In this document: in pieces, positions 20,584 through 31,738 of the stretch
Numbering within the stretch: position 1 is the first letter of the stretch
Layout: the number at the start of each line of letters is the position of its first letter
Source: Mesomycoplasma ovipneumoniae
GTDB lineage: Bacteria; Bacillota_I; Bacilli_A; Mycoplasmatales; Metamycoplasmataceae
Length of the DNA: 64,000 bases
Direction: 5' to 3'
Assembly: GCF_024758565.1 (NCBI RefSeq)
Contig: NZ_CP079199.1
Location: 310,001-374,000, forward strand
Made by a program: the position numbers and the translations under genes
Notes under the pieces: model-generated
Told to the model about the DNA's origin: nothing
What the model saw: only the letters and a program-made list of their open reading frames with translations
The model's database searches: none

Positions 20584-20856
20584 TTAGGCAATATAATCTT
20601 TTAAAACTTTTGAAGGTTTAAATCTTATTGTTGTTTTAGCTTCGACTGTAATCTGACTTTTAGTGAGCGGATTAAAAGATGAAGAGGCAGGTTTAAAAAC
20701 TCCTTGGAATGTTCCAAAAGAATTTATCACTAATTTTCCTTGTTTTTTTACAACATCAGCTGTTATTCCAAAAAATTGATTTAAAACAAGCTCAACATTT
20801 TTCACAGGCAAATTTGTTTCGTTAGCTATTTGTTCAATTAGTTCTTTTTTGTTCAT
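20584..20856 (-). CDS. hup: HU-family nucleoid protein
   Basis: Encodes 90 aa. ATG 20856 (MNKKELIEQIA) is chosen over the upstream ATG at 20871 because GGAG lies about 8 nt before it and HU proteins start this way. Seen: the dimer helices, INSFGTF turn and the C-terminal TTIRFKPSKVLKDYI. The DNA-binding arm is present but its usual RxGRNPxTGE tip reads SSSFNPLTKSQ, a variation common in mycoplasma HU. Confidence 0.93.
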   Translation of the reverse strand: MNKKELIEQIANETNLPVKNVELVLNQFFGITADVVKKQGKLVINSFGTFQGVFKPASSSFNPLTKSQITVEAKTTIRFKPSKVLKDYIA

Positions 20857-20892
20857 TTTTTTGTGCTCCATTCTTATTAAATCGCTTTAATT

Positions 20893-22206
20893 TTAACTTA
20901 TTTTACCACTTTTTTTTATATTTTTATAAATAATTTTTATTGGACAGCCAAAAAAATCAAAATATTTTCGAATTTGGTTATCAATATAGCGCTGATATGA
21001 AAAATGAACCAAATTTTTGTCAGTTACAAAAAACACAAAACTCGGAATTTTAGCGCTAATTTGACTAATAAAATTGAAAAATACCTTTTTCCCATTGACA
21101 TTCGGGTGTGGCTGAATTAGCTGAATTTCCATTAAAAATTGATTTAAGTGGTTTGTTGGTATTTTTTTTGATAAATTTTTTTTAGTTTCTAAAATTTGTT
21201 CAGCAAGTTTATGAATTTTTTCACCGGTTTTTGCTGAAATAAAAATTACTGGGGCTCAATCGAGAAATTTAAATTTTTCACGTATTTTTTTAACAAATTG
21301 CTGTTGAGTTAAGGTATTTTTCTCGATCAAGTCTCATTTATTAATAACAATTATAATCGGTTTGTTTCTTTCTCAGGCATATCCGGCAATTCTAAGGTCA
21401 AAATGATGAAGATCTTGAGTAGCATCAATTAAAATTAAACTAAGATCAGCATCATCAAGAGACCGAAAAGCGCGTAAAAGCGCGTAAAAATCAACAGATT
21501 CTACTAGTTTAGATTTTTTTTTGATTCCAGCAGTGTCAATTATTTCAAAAGTTTCGCCTTCTATTTTTCACAGCCCAGAAATCGAATCGCGCGTGGTTCC
21601 CGGAATGTCAGAAATTATTGAACGATTTTGACCTAAAATTCGATTTAAAAGGCTAGATTTTCCAGCGTTGGGTCTACCAATGATTGCTAATTTAAAAAAA
21701 GATTGCTGATTTTTGGTAGTTTTTTCAAAATTACTAACCAAAAAATCAAGAAGATCACCAACACCTTGACCGTGCAAAGCTGAAATTCCAAAAATTTTTT
21801 CAAATCCAAGTTCATAAATACTTGGATCAAAATTTTTGGAATTATCAAGTTTATTTGCCACTAAAATTATCTTTTTTTGCGATTTTCGCAATAAATTCAG
21901 GACAAAATGATCTTCAGAATCAATTCCCGCTGTTCCGTCAAGAACTCAAATTAAAATTTGTGCCTCTTCAATTGCAATTTGGAGTTGAATTCTAATTAGT
22001 TCTTGAAAATTTTTAGTTTCAATTTGAATTCCACCTGTGTCAATTAAGGTAAAATCCTTGCTATTTCAGCGCGCGTTTTCGTAAATTCGGTCTCTTGTAA
22101 CACCAGGGGTTGGATCGGTAATTGAAATTTTTTTTCCAACTATTCGATTAAAAAGTGTTGATTTTCCGACATTTGCTTTGCCAACAAGGGCGACTAAGTT
22201 TTTCAT
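20893..22206 (-). CDS. der: ribosome biogenesis GTPase Der (EngA)
   Basis: Encodes 437 aa with several UGA Trp codons (ARWNSKD, LIWVLDG, SGLWKIEG, WERNK, KWDL). It has the hallmark two tandem GTPase domains: [12 protein letters not shown] near the N-terminus and [12 protein letters not shown] near residue 180, each with its DTGG/DTAG and NKxD motifs, then a KH-like C-terminal domain. It is needed for 50S subunit assembly. Stop is 20 nt downstream of cmk's end on the same strand, the common cmk-der pairing. Confidence 0.96.
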
Positions 22207-22225
22207 AATAAAGTAAAAAAAGAAA

Positions 22226-22909
22226 TTAATTTTCCATTTGCGAAATTTTTCTTAGGACTAATTTTGAAATTTGCTCGACAATTTCATCTTGATTAAAGTT
22301 GGTTGTGTCAATAAAAACTGAATCAATAGTTTTTTTTAGTGGATTTATTTTCCGTGACATATCAAGATAATCGCGGCGCTCAATTGATTTTAGAACTTCG
22401 GGAAAATTTGTTTCCAAATTTAAACAAGCATTTTGCTTTAAGCGCCTTTTTGCGCGCGTTTGGGCATCGCCTCATAGAAAAATTTTTAAATCTGCATCTG
22501 GCATAATATTATAAGTTGTATCGCGACCTTCAACGACAAGTCCTTTGTTATTTCTTTGAAAATCGTGTAAAAGCTGGGTAATATCAGCGCGAATTTTGCC
22601 ATACTGAGCGATTATTGCCGCATTTTTTGAAATTAAATCATCACGTAGCAATTCAGTTACATTTTGATTTTCAAGCCAAACATCACCGTTTTTATCAAGT
22701 AACAAAACATTAGGATCTCATTTTTTTGTTACTTGACTTTCTTTTTCAGCATTAATTTTGTGATTTTGGCAAAATAAGGCAACTGCACGATAAAGTGCGC
22801 CTGTATTTATAAATAAATAATTAAATTTAAGTGCTATTTGTTTGGCAATACTAGATTTTCCAACCCCTGAAGGTCCGTCAATTGCAATATTTATTTTTTT
22901 AAAAGACAT
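22226..22909 (-). CDS. cmk: cytidylate kinase
   Basis: Encodes 227 aa and phosphorylates CMP/dCMP. Seen: P-loop [12 protein letters not shown] (about 9-20), the [11 protein letters not shown] substrate motif, [21 protein letters not shown], and the lid region RAKRRLKQ. Two UGA Trp codons (KKWDPN and LWGDA). The following gene is der. Length is normal. Confidence 0.95.
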
Positions 22910-22925
22910 ATAAAATTGATTCCCT

Positions 22926-22955
22926 AAACAATTTATTTGTAATTATAAATTGTTT
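22926..22955. terminator. weak hairpin between cmk and dnaJ
   Basis: AAACAATTTA and TAAATTGTTT make a 10-bp AT-only stem around a 10-nt loop in the 52-bp gap. The T run follows on the plus strand only, so as a dnaJ terminator it is unconvincing; it may simply separate the two genes. Confidence 0.3.
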
Positions 22956-22961
22956 TTTAAA

Positions 22962-24095
22962 TTATTGAAACTCTTTTAGCCATTTTGCTTTGACTTTATC
23001 TTTTATTTGGCTAAAAACTTGGTTGAGTTCGTTTTTTTGTCGACTGCTAAATTCAGGAACATAAAAAACTAATTTTACCCGTAAATCGCCGATTATTCTT
23101 TGATTTTGTGGATCAGGCGCACCTGCGCGGGCAATAATTACGGTCTGCCCTGACTTATAATGACTATAAAGCTGCAAACTTTTCATTCCAGTTGGACTAG
23201 GAACTTCGACTTTATTTTCATTAATAACATCAATTATTGAAACCGGCATCTCAACATGAATGTCATTTCCTGATCTTGAAAAGTATTTGTGCGCGCGAAC
23301 ATTAATTTCAATATTAAGATCGCCAGAAGGCCCGCCTTTGTGACCAGGACCACCAAATCCTGCAACCCGAATGAACATTCCGTCTCTAATTCCGGCGGGA
23401 ATTGAAATTTCAATTTCTTCTTTGGTTTCAATTATTGTTTTTCCACGGCACTTTTTGCAACTTTTTGTAACAGTTTTTCCACTTCCTGAACACACCGAAC
23501 AAGTTGTTTGATTTTGCATACGACCAAATCCAGGAATGTTAATGACTTCGGTTTGAACTCCTTGTCCATGACAGTTTGAACAAGTTTTTATGTCTGAGTC
23601 AGAATTTGCGCCCGAACCTTTACACTGGTCACATTGGGAATATTTAGTAAGTTTTTGGCTGATTTTTGTGCCTAAAATTGACTCAATAAAGCTAATATAA
23701 ATTCGGGCAGTTAAATTTTCACCTCTTAAAGGGCCGCTGTATTTTTGGCTTCGTCGCGAACCACCAAAACCAAAACCGGAAGTAAAACTTGAAAAAATAT
23801 CAGCAAAATCAAAACCTGAAAACCCAGAAAAGCCTCCACCACCCCCAGCTTGTTGATCAAAAGCTGAATGGCCATAACGGTCATATTGACTTCTTTTTGA
23901 ATCATCAGAAAGAATTTCGTATGCTTCTTGAATTTCTTTGAATTTTTCTTCAGCTTGTTTTTGTTCTTCAGGTGATTTTTTTGTGTTTTTATCAGGGTGG
24001 TAAATATTAACTAAGTTTCGGTAGGCTTTTTTAATATCAGATAATGTTGCGTTTTTGTCAATTCCTAAAGTTTTATAGTAATCTTGTTTTGCCAT
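22962..24095 (-). CDS. dnaJ: DnaJ co-chaperone
   Basis: Encodes 377 aa with the full type-A layout: J domain (1-70) with HPD at 33-35; Gly/Phe-rich linker (GGGGGFSGFSGFDF); zinc-binding domain with four CxxCxGxG motifs (CDQCKGSG, CSNCHGQG, CSVCSGSG, CKKCRGKT, the last slightly off); and a beta-sandwich substrate domain. It stimulates DnaK ATPase. It follows dnaK by 155 bp that hold a terminator, so it may have its own promoter. Confidence 0.97.
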   Translation of the reverse strand: MAKQDYYKTLGIDKNATLSDIKKAYRNLVNIYHPDKNTKKSPEEQKQAEEKFKEIQEAYEILSDDSKRSQYDRYGHSAFDQQAGGGGGFSGFSGFDFADIFSSFTSGFGFGGSRRSQKYSGPLRGENLTARIYISFIESILGTKISQKLTKYSQCDQCKGSGANSDSDIKTCSNCHGQGVQTEVINIPGFGRMQNQTTCSVCSGSGKTVTKSCKKCRGKTIIETKEEIEISIPAGIRDGMFIRVAGFGGPGHKGGPSGDLNIEINVRAHKYFSRSGNDIHVEMPVSIIDVINENKVEVPSPTGMKSLQLYSHYKSGQTVIIARAGAPDPQNQRIIGDLRVKLVFYVPEFSSRQKNELNQVFSQIKDKVKAKWLKEFQ

Positions 24096-24204
24096 AAAAT
24101 TGACATTTCCTTTTTTTAAATTTAAAAACTTTTTTATTATTTTGGGAAAAATAATAAAAATTTAAGACTTTTTAAAGCAAAAGTCTTAAATAATAATATA
24201 AAAA

Positions 24205-24236
24205 AGACACACTGCCAAAAAGCAAGTGTGTTTTTT
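24205..24236 (-). terminator. intrinsic terminator after dnaK
   Basis: On the minus strand ACACACTTGC, TTTTT, GGCAGTGTGT with a T run, 15 nt past the dnaK stop. A second hairpin (AAGACTTTT/AAAAGTCTT, about 24163-24188) lies between it and dnaJ. Some read-through to dnaJ is possible. Confidence 0.75.
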
Positions 24237-24250
24237 ATAAATTTTAGGTT

Positions 24251-26068
<1,818 letters not shown>

Positions 26069-26122
26069 TTAAAAAATAAATTTGTCTTTTCTTTTATGAC
26101 AACAAATAGTATATCATATTTT

Positions 26123-26149
26123 TTGGCACTCACAAGCAAAAAGTGCCAT
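26123..26149. promoter_or_regulatory. CIRCE operator (HrcA site) upstream of dnaK
   Basis: TTGGCACTC, nine bases, AAGTGCCAT. The consensus is TTAGCACTC-N9-GAGTGCTAA; both arms deviate slightly but keep GCACT/AGTGC and the exact spacing. A minus-strand -10 (TATACT, about 26108-26113) lies between it and the dnaK start, so bound HrcA would overlap the -35 region. hrcA is not in this window. Confidence 0.85.
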
Positions 26150-26213
26150 TTTTTTTTGAAAAAATAAAAAAGACTATAAATTCAAGGGTTTTTTGAACTT
26201 AAATTAAAAATTT

Positions 26214-26525
26214 TTAAAGTTCTTTTAGTTGACTTTCGATATTTTTCTCAACTTTTTTCATCGCTTTTATTTTATAAATTCCGATAAAAAAAGAAACTAA
26301 AAAAACTATTGCAATTACAGCCGACAGCAACGCAACCGCAAGTCAAGTTGCCTCGACAAAATCGGTCCGAAACCCTTCTTCGCCATTAACTTGAACTATA
26401 TAATAAGACAACAAACCTATAAAAACAAGAAAAAAGACCAAAAAAAGCGCTAAAAAAATTTTGCTAACTTTTTTAATTTGTTTTATTTTAGGTTCTGCCG
26501 TTCGTTTGTAGGATTCAAAATCCAT
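26214..26525 (-). CDS. small two-helix membrane protein
   Basis: Encodes 103 aa with a UGA Trp at about residue 61. A basic cytoplasmic start (YKRTAEPKIKQIKKVSK) is followed by helix 1 (IFLALFLVFFLVFIGLLSYY), a short acidic loop (NGEEGFRTDF), helix 2 (about 62-85) and a charged tail. No motif recognised. It is transcribed toward dnaK, divergent from uvrC. Confidence 0.65.
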
Positions 26526-26636
26526 ATTCTTCCTCCCAACTAATCCAATAGTTTAAATTATAATTATATCAAATTTTTACTAAATCATAACAGTATTTGA
26601 AAAAATTAATTATAATTTTATTATTAGAGGACCTTT

Positions 26637-28217
26637 ATGGAAAATTTTGACCAACTAATTAAGAGTACAAATCTGCCTAAAAAAACAGGTGTTTATCGTT
26701 TTTATGATGAAAATTATTCACTTTTATATGTTGGAAAGGCAAAAAATTTGCACTCAAGAGTCAATCAATATGCAAAAGGGTCAATAAATTCTTATAAAAC
26801 TTTTTTGTTAATACAAAAAATTAGGAAAATTGAATATGATATTGTTGCTAACGAAAAAGAAGCGCTAGTCCTTGAAAAAGAATATATTAGCAAATATCAG
26901 CCAATTTATAATATCAAACTAAAAGATGACTCTGGATATCCTTATATAAAATTAGAATTAGTTAAAAAATTAAATATTTCCCTTGTTTACAAGGTTCCTA
27001 GAACAAAAAATGATTCAAATGTTTTTTATTATGGGCCTTTTCCAAGTAAAAAATACGCCTTTGCCCTAAAAAAATTTCTTGAAAGCGAAACCTTATATGA
27101 AAAAGGTGAAAAATCGTCTAATCAAAATACAGAATTTTTTCGACAAAAGTTCCTTTTTTGCAAAAATTTGCTGCAAAAAAGGAACGAAATTGCACTTCTT
27201 GAGGAAAAATTAGAAGCTGCTAAACAAAATCATCACTATGAACTGGCAAAAGAATATTTTGCTGCTATTAATGGACTTAAAAACGCAAGAAGTCAAGAAC
27301 AAAATATCGACCTAAATAACGCAGAAAATCTGGATTTTCTTTGCTTTTCTAGTCCTGAATCTAGCATTTTGGTTGTCAGTTTTGCCTTTTACCGAAACGG
27401 TATTTTTTTATCGAACAAGCATTTTCATCTCGAAATTGTTCTAAATACTTATGAAACATTAGTTAATTTTTTAAATTCATACTATAAAAACAATATTTCT
27501 CCTGATAAATTAATAGTTGATTTTAGCTTTGATAAATATTTTGATTTTTTTGACAGCAAAATCAAACTAAAAATTGCAAAAAGTAAACAATATAAGCAAA
27601 TTTTGGACAATTTAAAAGAAAATCACTTTGATTTTATCGCTAGTCAAGTTCAAAATCAAAATAAAGTCCAAAATTTTGAAATTTTGGAATTAATTAAGCA
27701 AAACCTCAAAATAAAAAGTGCCAACAAAATAATGGCAATAGACAATTCTTTTTTAACATTTGTCCAAAATGCTGAAAAAACCCCGCAAAAAACAGAAAAA
27801 CTTTTCCCAACAACAGGAATTATTTTCTACATTGATGGAACATATGAGCCTAGTTATAGTCGTTTTTTTAATTTTTCTGGGTCTAAAAAGGGCGACACGA
27901 ACTATATGAGACAAGGGTTTGAAAAGTATTTTAAAATTAAAAACTCCCTTAAACCCGATCTAATTTTGGTTGACGGTGCAAGCAATCAAGTGAACGTGAT
28001 TGCAAGTGTTTTAGAAAACATTAAAATTCAAGCCCCTATTTTCGGGCTTGTTAAAAATAAAAAGCACAAAACTAGCCATATAATTGACCAAAAAGGGAAT
28101 GTTGTGAAACTAGACAAAAAAGTATTTAATTTTTTTCAAAATTTACAAGAAAAAGTTGATATGTTTGTAAAATCAAAAATGAAAAAAAATAAACTAAAAA
28201 GTCTTTTTTATGAATAA
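26637..28217 (+). CDS. uvrC: excinuclease ABC subunit C, lacking the HhH end
   Basis: Encodes 526 aa. N-terminal GIY-YIG nuclease (GVYRFYDENYSLLYVGKAKNL, residues about 18-38 in two parts; catalytic Glu in NEKEALVLEKEYI) makes the 3' cut; a UVR UvrB-binding helix is at about 195-220; the RNase H-like domain (MAIDNSF, LILVDGASNQVN) makes the 5' cut. The protein ends at KSKMKKNKLKSLFYE, where most bacterial UvrC continue with a tandem helix-hairpin-helix of about 60 residues. AGAGGACC precedes the ATG. It acts in nucleotide excision repair. Confidence 0.95.
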   Translation: MENFDQLIKSTNLPKKTGVYRFYDENYSLLYVGKAKNLHSRVNQYAKGSINSYKTFLLIQKIRKIEYDIVANEKEALVLEKEYISKYQPIYNIKLKDDSGYPYIKLELVKKLNISLVYKVPRTKNDSNVFYYGPFPSKKYAFALKKFLESETLYEKGEKSSNQNTEFFRQKFLFCKNLLQKRNEIALLEEKLEAAKQNHHYELAKEYFAAINGLKNARSQEQNIDLNNAENLDFLCFSSPESSILVVSFAFYRNGIFLSNKHFHLEIVLNTYETLVNFLNSYYKNNISPDKLIVDFSFDKYFDFFDSKIKLKIAKSKQYKQILDNLKENHFDFIASQVQNQNKVQNFEILELIKQNLKIKSANKIMAIDNSFLTFVQNAEKTPQKTEKLFPTTGIIFYIDGTYEPSYSRFFNFSGSKKGDTNYMRQGFEKYFKIKNSLKPDLILVDGASNQVNVIASVLENIKIQAPIFGLVKNKKHKTSHIIDQKGNVVKLDKKVFNFFQNLQEKVDMFVKSKMKKNKLKSLFYE

Positions 28218-28283
28218 AATAATTTAAAATTTTTTAATTTCAAAAAAATTTTAAATTTATGACTTTTTGATTTTAAGTTTGTC
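28205..28283 (+). repeat. direct repeat, left copy, at the uvrC end
   Basis: About 75 bp very similar to 28710-28791, beginning inside the last codons of uvrC. Shared features: TTTTTATGAA, TTTAAAATTTTTT, AATTTCAAAAA, TTTTAAATTT and TTTTAAGTTTGTC. The inner part is itself a hairpin (AATTTAAAATTTTTT against its complement) that could terminate uvrC. Confidence 0.7.
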
Positions 28284-28287
28284 CCGA

Positions 28288-28440
28288 GTTTACCAGTTTG
28301 ATGACAAAAATTCAGTTTTTAGTGAATATAAATATGTAAAAATGCCGGTAAATTGGTGTTTTTTGACCTAAAATCTTAATTTTTGTTATTTTAAAATTAA
28401 TCTTTTGAAAAAAATAAAAAAATGTTTGGTCTAAAATAAA
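28288..28440 (-). repeat. interspersed intergenic repeat, copy 2 (inverted)
   Basis: The reverse complement of this interval matches 17313-17466 over most of its length (see that entry). The right end reaches into the -35 region of the promoter at 28425. The degree of match fades at both ends, so borders are approximate. Confidence 0.75.
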
Positions 28441-28453
28441 ATTGTGTTATAAT
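28425..28453 (+). promoter_or_regulatory. strong extended -10 promoter
   Basis: TTTGGT (28425-28430), a 17-nt spacer, and TGTTATAAT, whose TATAAT is at 28448-28453 with the TGn extension. This is among the best promoter matches in the window, yet no long gene follows on this strand. Confidence 0.6.
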
Positions 28454-28459
28454 AACAAT

Positions 28460-28620
28460 CACTTAAGAATAATTAATAAATTTGATATTGAATTAAGGGG
28501 GAATTAGTTATGTTTTTGTCTTATTAAAATAAGAAAATGCGAATTTTTCCATTATATTTTTAAATATGATGGAATGCCATAAATTTAACCGTTTAGAAAT
28601 CTACAAATTTATGGCTTTTA
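28460..28620 (+). ncRNA. candidate short transcript with 5-codon ORF and hairpins
   Basis: Predicted from structure only. After the promoter come AAGGGGG (28495-28501), an ATG 8 nt later (28510) opening a five-codon ORF, MFLSY and stop (28510-28527), a hairpin of about 11 bp (28548-28573), then GCCATAAATTT/AAATTTATGGC (28576-28615) followed by TTTT. The order promoter, leader peptide, hairpin, terminator resembles an attenuator, but nothing is attenuated: the next gene is on the opposite strand and converges. It may be a small RNA or the leader of a lost gene. The 28621-28709 remainder holds only AT-rich sequence with a CTCAAT/ATTGAG hairpin. Confidence 0.4.
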
Positions 28621-28709
28621 ATTATTGTTCTTTCAAAACTTCACATATTTTTTTAGGCTCAATTTAAGTAAAATGAGTTTTCTTTTTACATTGAGTTTAA
28701 ATAGTAGTT

Positions 28710-28791
28710 GTATTTTTATGAAGAAATAAATTTAAAATTTTTTTAATTTCAAAAAATTTTAAATTTGTGCTTTTTTGCTTTTAAGTTTGTC
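28710..28791 (+). repeat. direct repeat, right copy, over the SGNH gene 3' end
   Basis: Matches 28205-28283. Bases 28759-28791 encode the last 10 codons of the SGNH-like protein on the minus strand; the remainder is its 3' untranslated region and probable hairpin terminator. Together the two copies flank the 28284-28709 cassette. Confidence 0.7.
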
Positions 28792-31629
28792 TAATAAGTG
28801 ATTAAAATCTAAAGTGTTTTCTGATTTTTTATCAGTTTCTTCGATAAAACTGTTGTTTTTCGTTAGTTCAATTTTGGTGTTGTATTCAATAGTTAATTCA
28901 GAAATAACCGCAAAAATAGAGTCAATTAAGTTTTTAAAGTAATTTGGCTGGTTGGTTTGGTCAAATTTCTCAAGAACTTCGTGTGGCAAAATTTTAGCAA
29001 AAACAGACTTAAGCGCATTTAAAACTTTGGTGTTGTTATGATTTTTGTCAATAAACTTATACAAAATTGGTTTTAATTTTTGGGAATTATTAGACAATAA
29101 ATTAAAAATTATGGCGTATAAATCGGGACTATTTTGATATTTATAATTATTAACCAAGAAAACATCGTCCATAATTGTGCTAATTAAATCATTTAACTCT
29201 TTAAAATTATCTTGTGCCAAGAAATCTGAAAAAGACTCAAAAATTAAATTTAAAGACTGATAATTCTCAGAATTTTTGTCAAGAATAAAGCTTAAATTAA
29301 TTTTTGAAATAAATGGCAAAAATTTACCAAGCAAAGACTTAACAGAGTCTATTTGTCTAGCTGAGGGAGAAAATGAGATAATATCTTGGAAAAAATTATA
29401 AATATTGTCTTTATCTTTGATAAAATCACTAACTTTATTGGTTAAATTAGAAATAATATTAAAAAAGAAAGAAAAATCAGATGGATTATTGCTTATTCCA
29501 CTTTTTATTCCATAAATAATTTCGTTAGATAATAAATTAATTAAATTGTTAAAAGTTTTAGTATTTACTATTATATCGCTAGTGCTTGTAATCAAAGTTA
29601 TAAGCGAATTTACGTCTTCTTTTTCAATATTAAAGCCAAATTGATTTGATAAGGCGTCAAAAATAGTACTCAAAAAATTAGGTCTTTTAAGTGCTTCTAT
29701 TACAAAACTTTTAATAAAAGCTACTGATTTATTGTAATTATTTGAATTTTGGAGAAATAAATACAAAATTTGACCAAAAGATTTAGCTGATATATAATCT
29801 TGATTATTTTGTATTAGTTCTGTAAAAATAAAAGTGACAAATTTTTGAACTGAATTAAATTGAAATACTTCTTTTATTACTTGTTGAATATTTTCTTGAC
29901 TTGAAATTGAGCTAACTAATAATTTAGAAATTGCTGGTTGGTTGAATAGTAAATTATAAAATAAATTAACTGATTTAGTACTGTGGGTCTGAACATATTC
30001 GCTAGACAAAATTTCGTTTAAAAGTGCAAGAATATTTTCCTGAGAAAGGGCTTTTTCCTTCAAAAAACTTATTAAATCAGGGGATGTTTTTGTTTTATCC
30101 GACTCAGATGACTCAGACAACTCAGAACTATCTTGGTCTGAGTTGTCGTCAGATTCATTTGTTTCAACATTTTGGATGGAAGAATTTGCAATAAATTCCT
30201 GAGCATATTGTGTTATATTTGTGAAAAATTCACTTTTTAAAATTACTTCAACAATGTTATTAAATGCCTCAAAATTTGGTTCAGATTTATTACCAAAAGT
30301 GTTAATTAAGCCTTTAAATAAGTCGGCAAAATCGCTCTGTTCAGAACCAAAAAACCCGACAAATTGATTCAAAGCGCTAGCATAATTTGCTGATTCTGGT
30401 TGCTGAAATGAAATTGTATGTAGATCCTTAATGCTTTTTTCTTCAAAACTAGAATTTTCACTAATAAAGTTTTGAAGTGAACCATTAACAGTGATTTTTT
30501 CTAAAATTTCATTGCTGGAACCAAAATCTATTTGCTGAGACTCTAAATTGTTAGCGGAAAAATTAGTTTGTAAAATTTCATTATTTTCATTGAGTTTTTT
30601 AGATTTATTAAGGTCTGTAGGGGATAAGGCTAATGAAATAATTAAATTTTGCGCTATTTGTTTGTTTGCTTTTATTTGAGGTCTGAAATCTAAATCTGTA
30701 TCAAAAAATGGACCTGATTTTTCATCTCAAGATTTTTCAAAAAATGGATTTATGAAATTAACACCCATTTGTTGTGAAACTTCTTTTATTTCATCGTTTA
30801 GACGACTTACTGAAAGTAAATTAGGTTCAAATTCTGACAAATAATTTTTAAGCAAATCGTTTAAAAATTTATCAATTTTTGGATGCTCATCATAATATCC
30901 GATTAGATTTATGTAAGTTTCAGGATTAATATTTTTAATTAAAGTTATTAACTTTTTCAAGTTATGTTTAATTTTTATAAATGCATAATTAATATTTGTT
31001 GTTATTGAATCGTATAAATTTCGGGGTGTATTGCTTGAAAGAATATTGTCAAAAAAATTACTATTAAATTCATTAAGAAAGTCTTTAAAACCAATTGAAA
31101 TTGTAATTAAATTAGCGTTTCGAATTTCTTGTCTTAAGTTTGAAAAATCACCGGTAAAATTTTCAAATACTGAACGAATTGTTTCGGCAAAATTTGAAGA
31201 ATTGTATGTTTGAGCCCTTAAATTAGAAAGATTTTTATCACTTATAATATTATTTTTTGGATCTAGAAGATATATTCAATCTAGAATTGAGGAATTATTT
31301 AGCGCTAAATTTTTAAAAGATTTTACAGAATTGGGTTGAATACTTTGAGCAAAATTAGCAAAAAAAGCGGGAAAAGAGATCCCGCTAATAGAACCGTTAG
31401 TCATTTTACCACGGCCGTCAAGATTACTTTCTCAATCAAAACCTGAGCTAAGGGAATCACCTAAAGCTAAATAGTTTAATTCTTTTAACAACGCAGTCTC
31501 CGATTTTTTTAACAAATTCGATCCTAAATTAGTTTGTTTTGCACTAAAAAAAACTGCGCCTGAAATAATTCCAACGTTTAAGAGAATTGGCGTGGATGTT
31601 TGAAAGAGAATTTTTAAAGCTTTTTTCAT
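28759..31629 (-). CDS. large SGNH/GDSL-like surface protein with lost catalytic residues
   Basis: Encodes 956 aa. ATG 31629 follows GAGG; an upstream in-frame start lacks a site. An N-terminal signal anchor (about 5-30, no lipobox Cys) exports it. Residues about 52-310 resemble SGNH hydrolases: block I is LALGDSLSSGFDW with nucleophile Ser59, but block III reads ISIGFKD instead of GxND, and block V reads DLDFRPQIKANKQIA where a His before Pro is expected. The rest (310-956) is helical, Asn/Ser/Leu-rich, with an acidic SDQDSSELSESSESDK stretch near 490-510. Probably a surface protein using the SGNH fold for binding, or a weakened esterase. Confidence 0.75.
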
Positions 31630-31657
31630 TAGACCAAACCTCAATATTTAAAAGTAA

Positions 31658-31663
31658 ATTATA
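31658..31663 (-). promoter_or_regulatory. -10 box of the SGNH-like gene
   Basis: TATAAT on the minus strand, 28 nt before the ATG, giving a leader of about 20 nt that contains the GAGG ribosome site. Confidence 0.55.
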
Positions 31664-31738
31664 CTACAAAAGCGCTAAAAACGTATGCTTTTTATTTGAT
31701 TATAAGAATTTTAATGTTTTTTTGAAAAAAAGGAAAAA

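Noticed and set aside
30727-30960. Short ORF 77 aa treated as a separate gene upstream of the SGNH-like C-terminal part
   Set aside because: It is in the same frame as the surrounding segments and only separated from them by UGA, which is Trp here.
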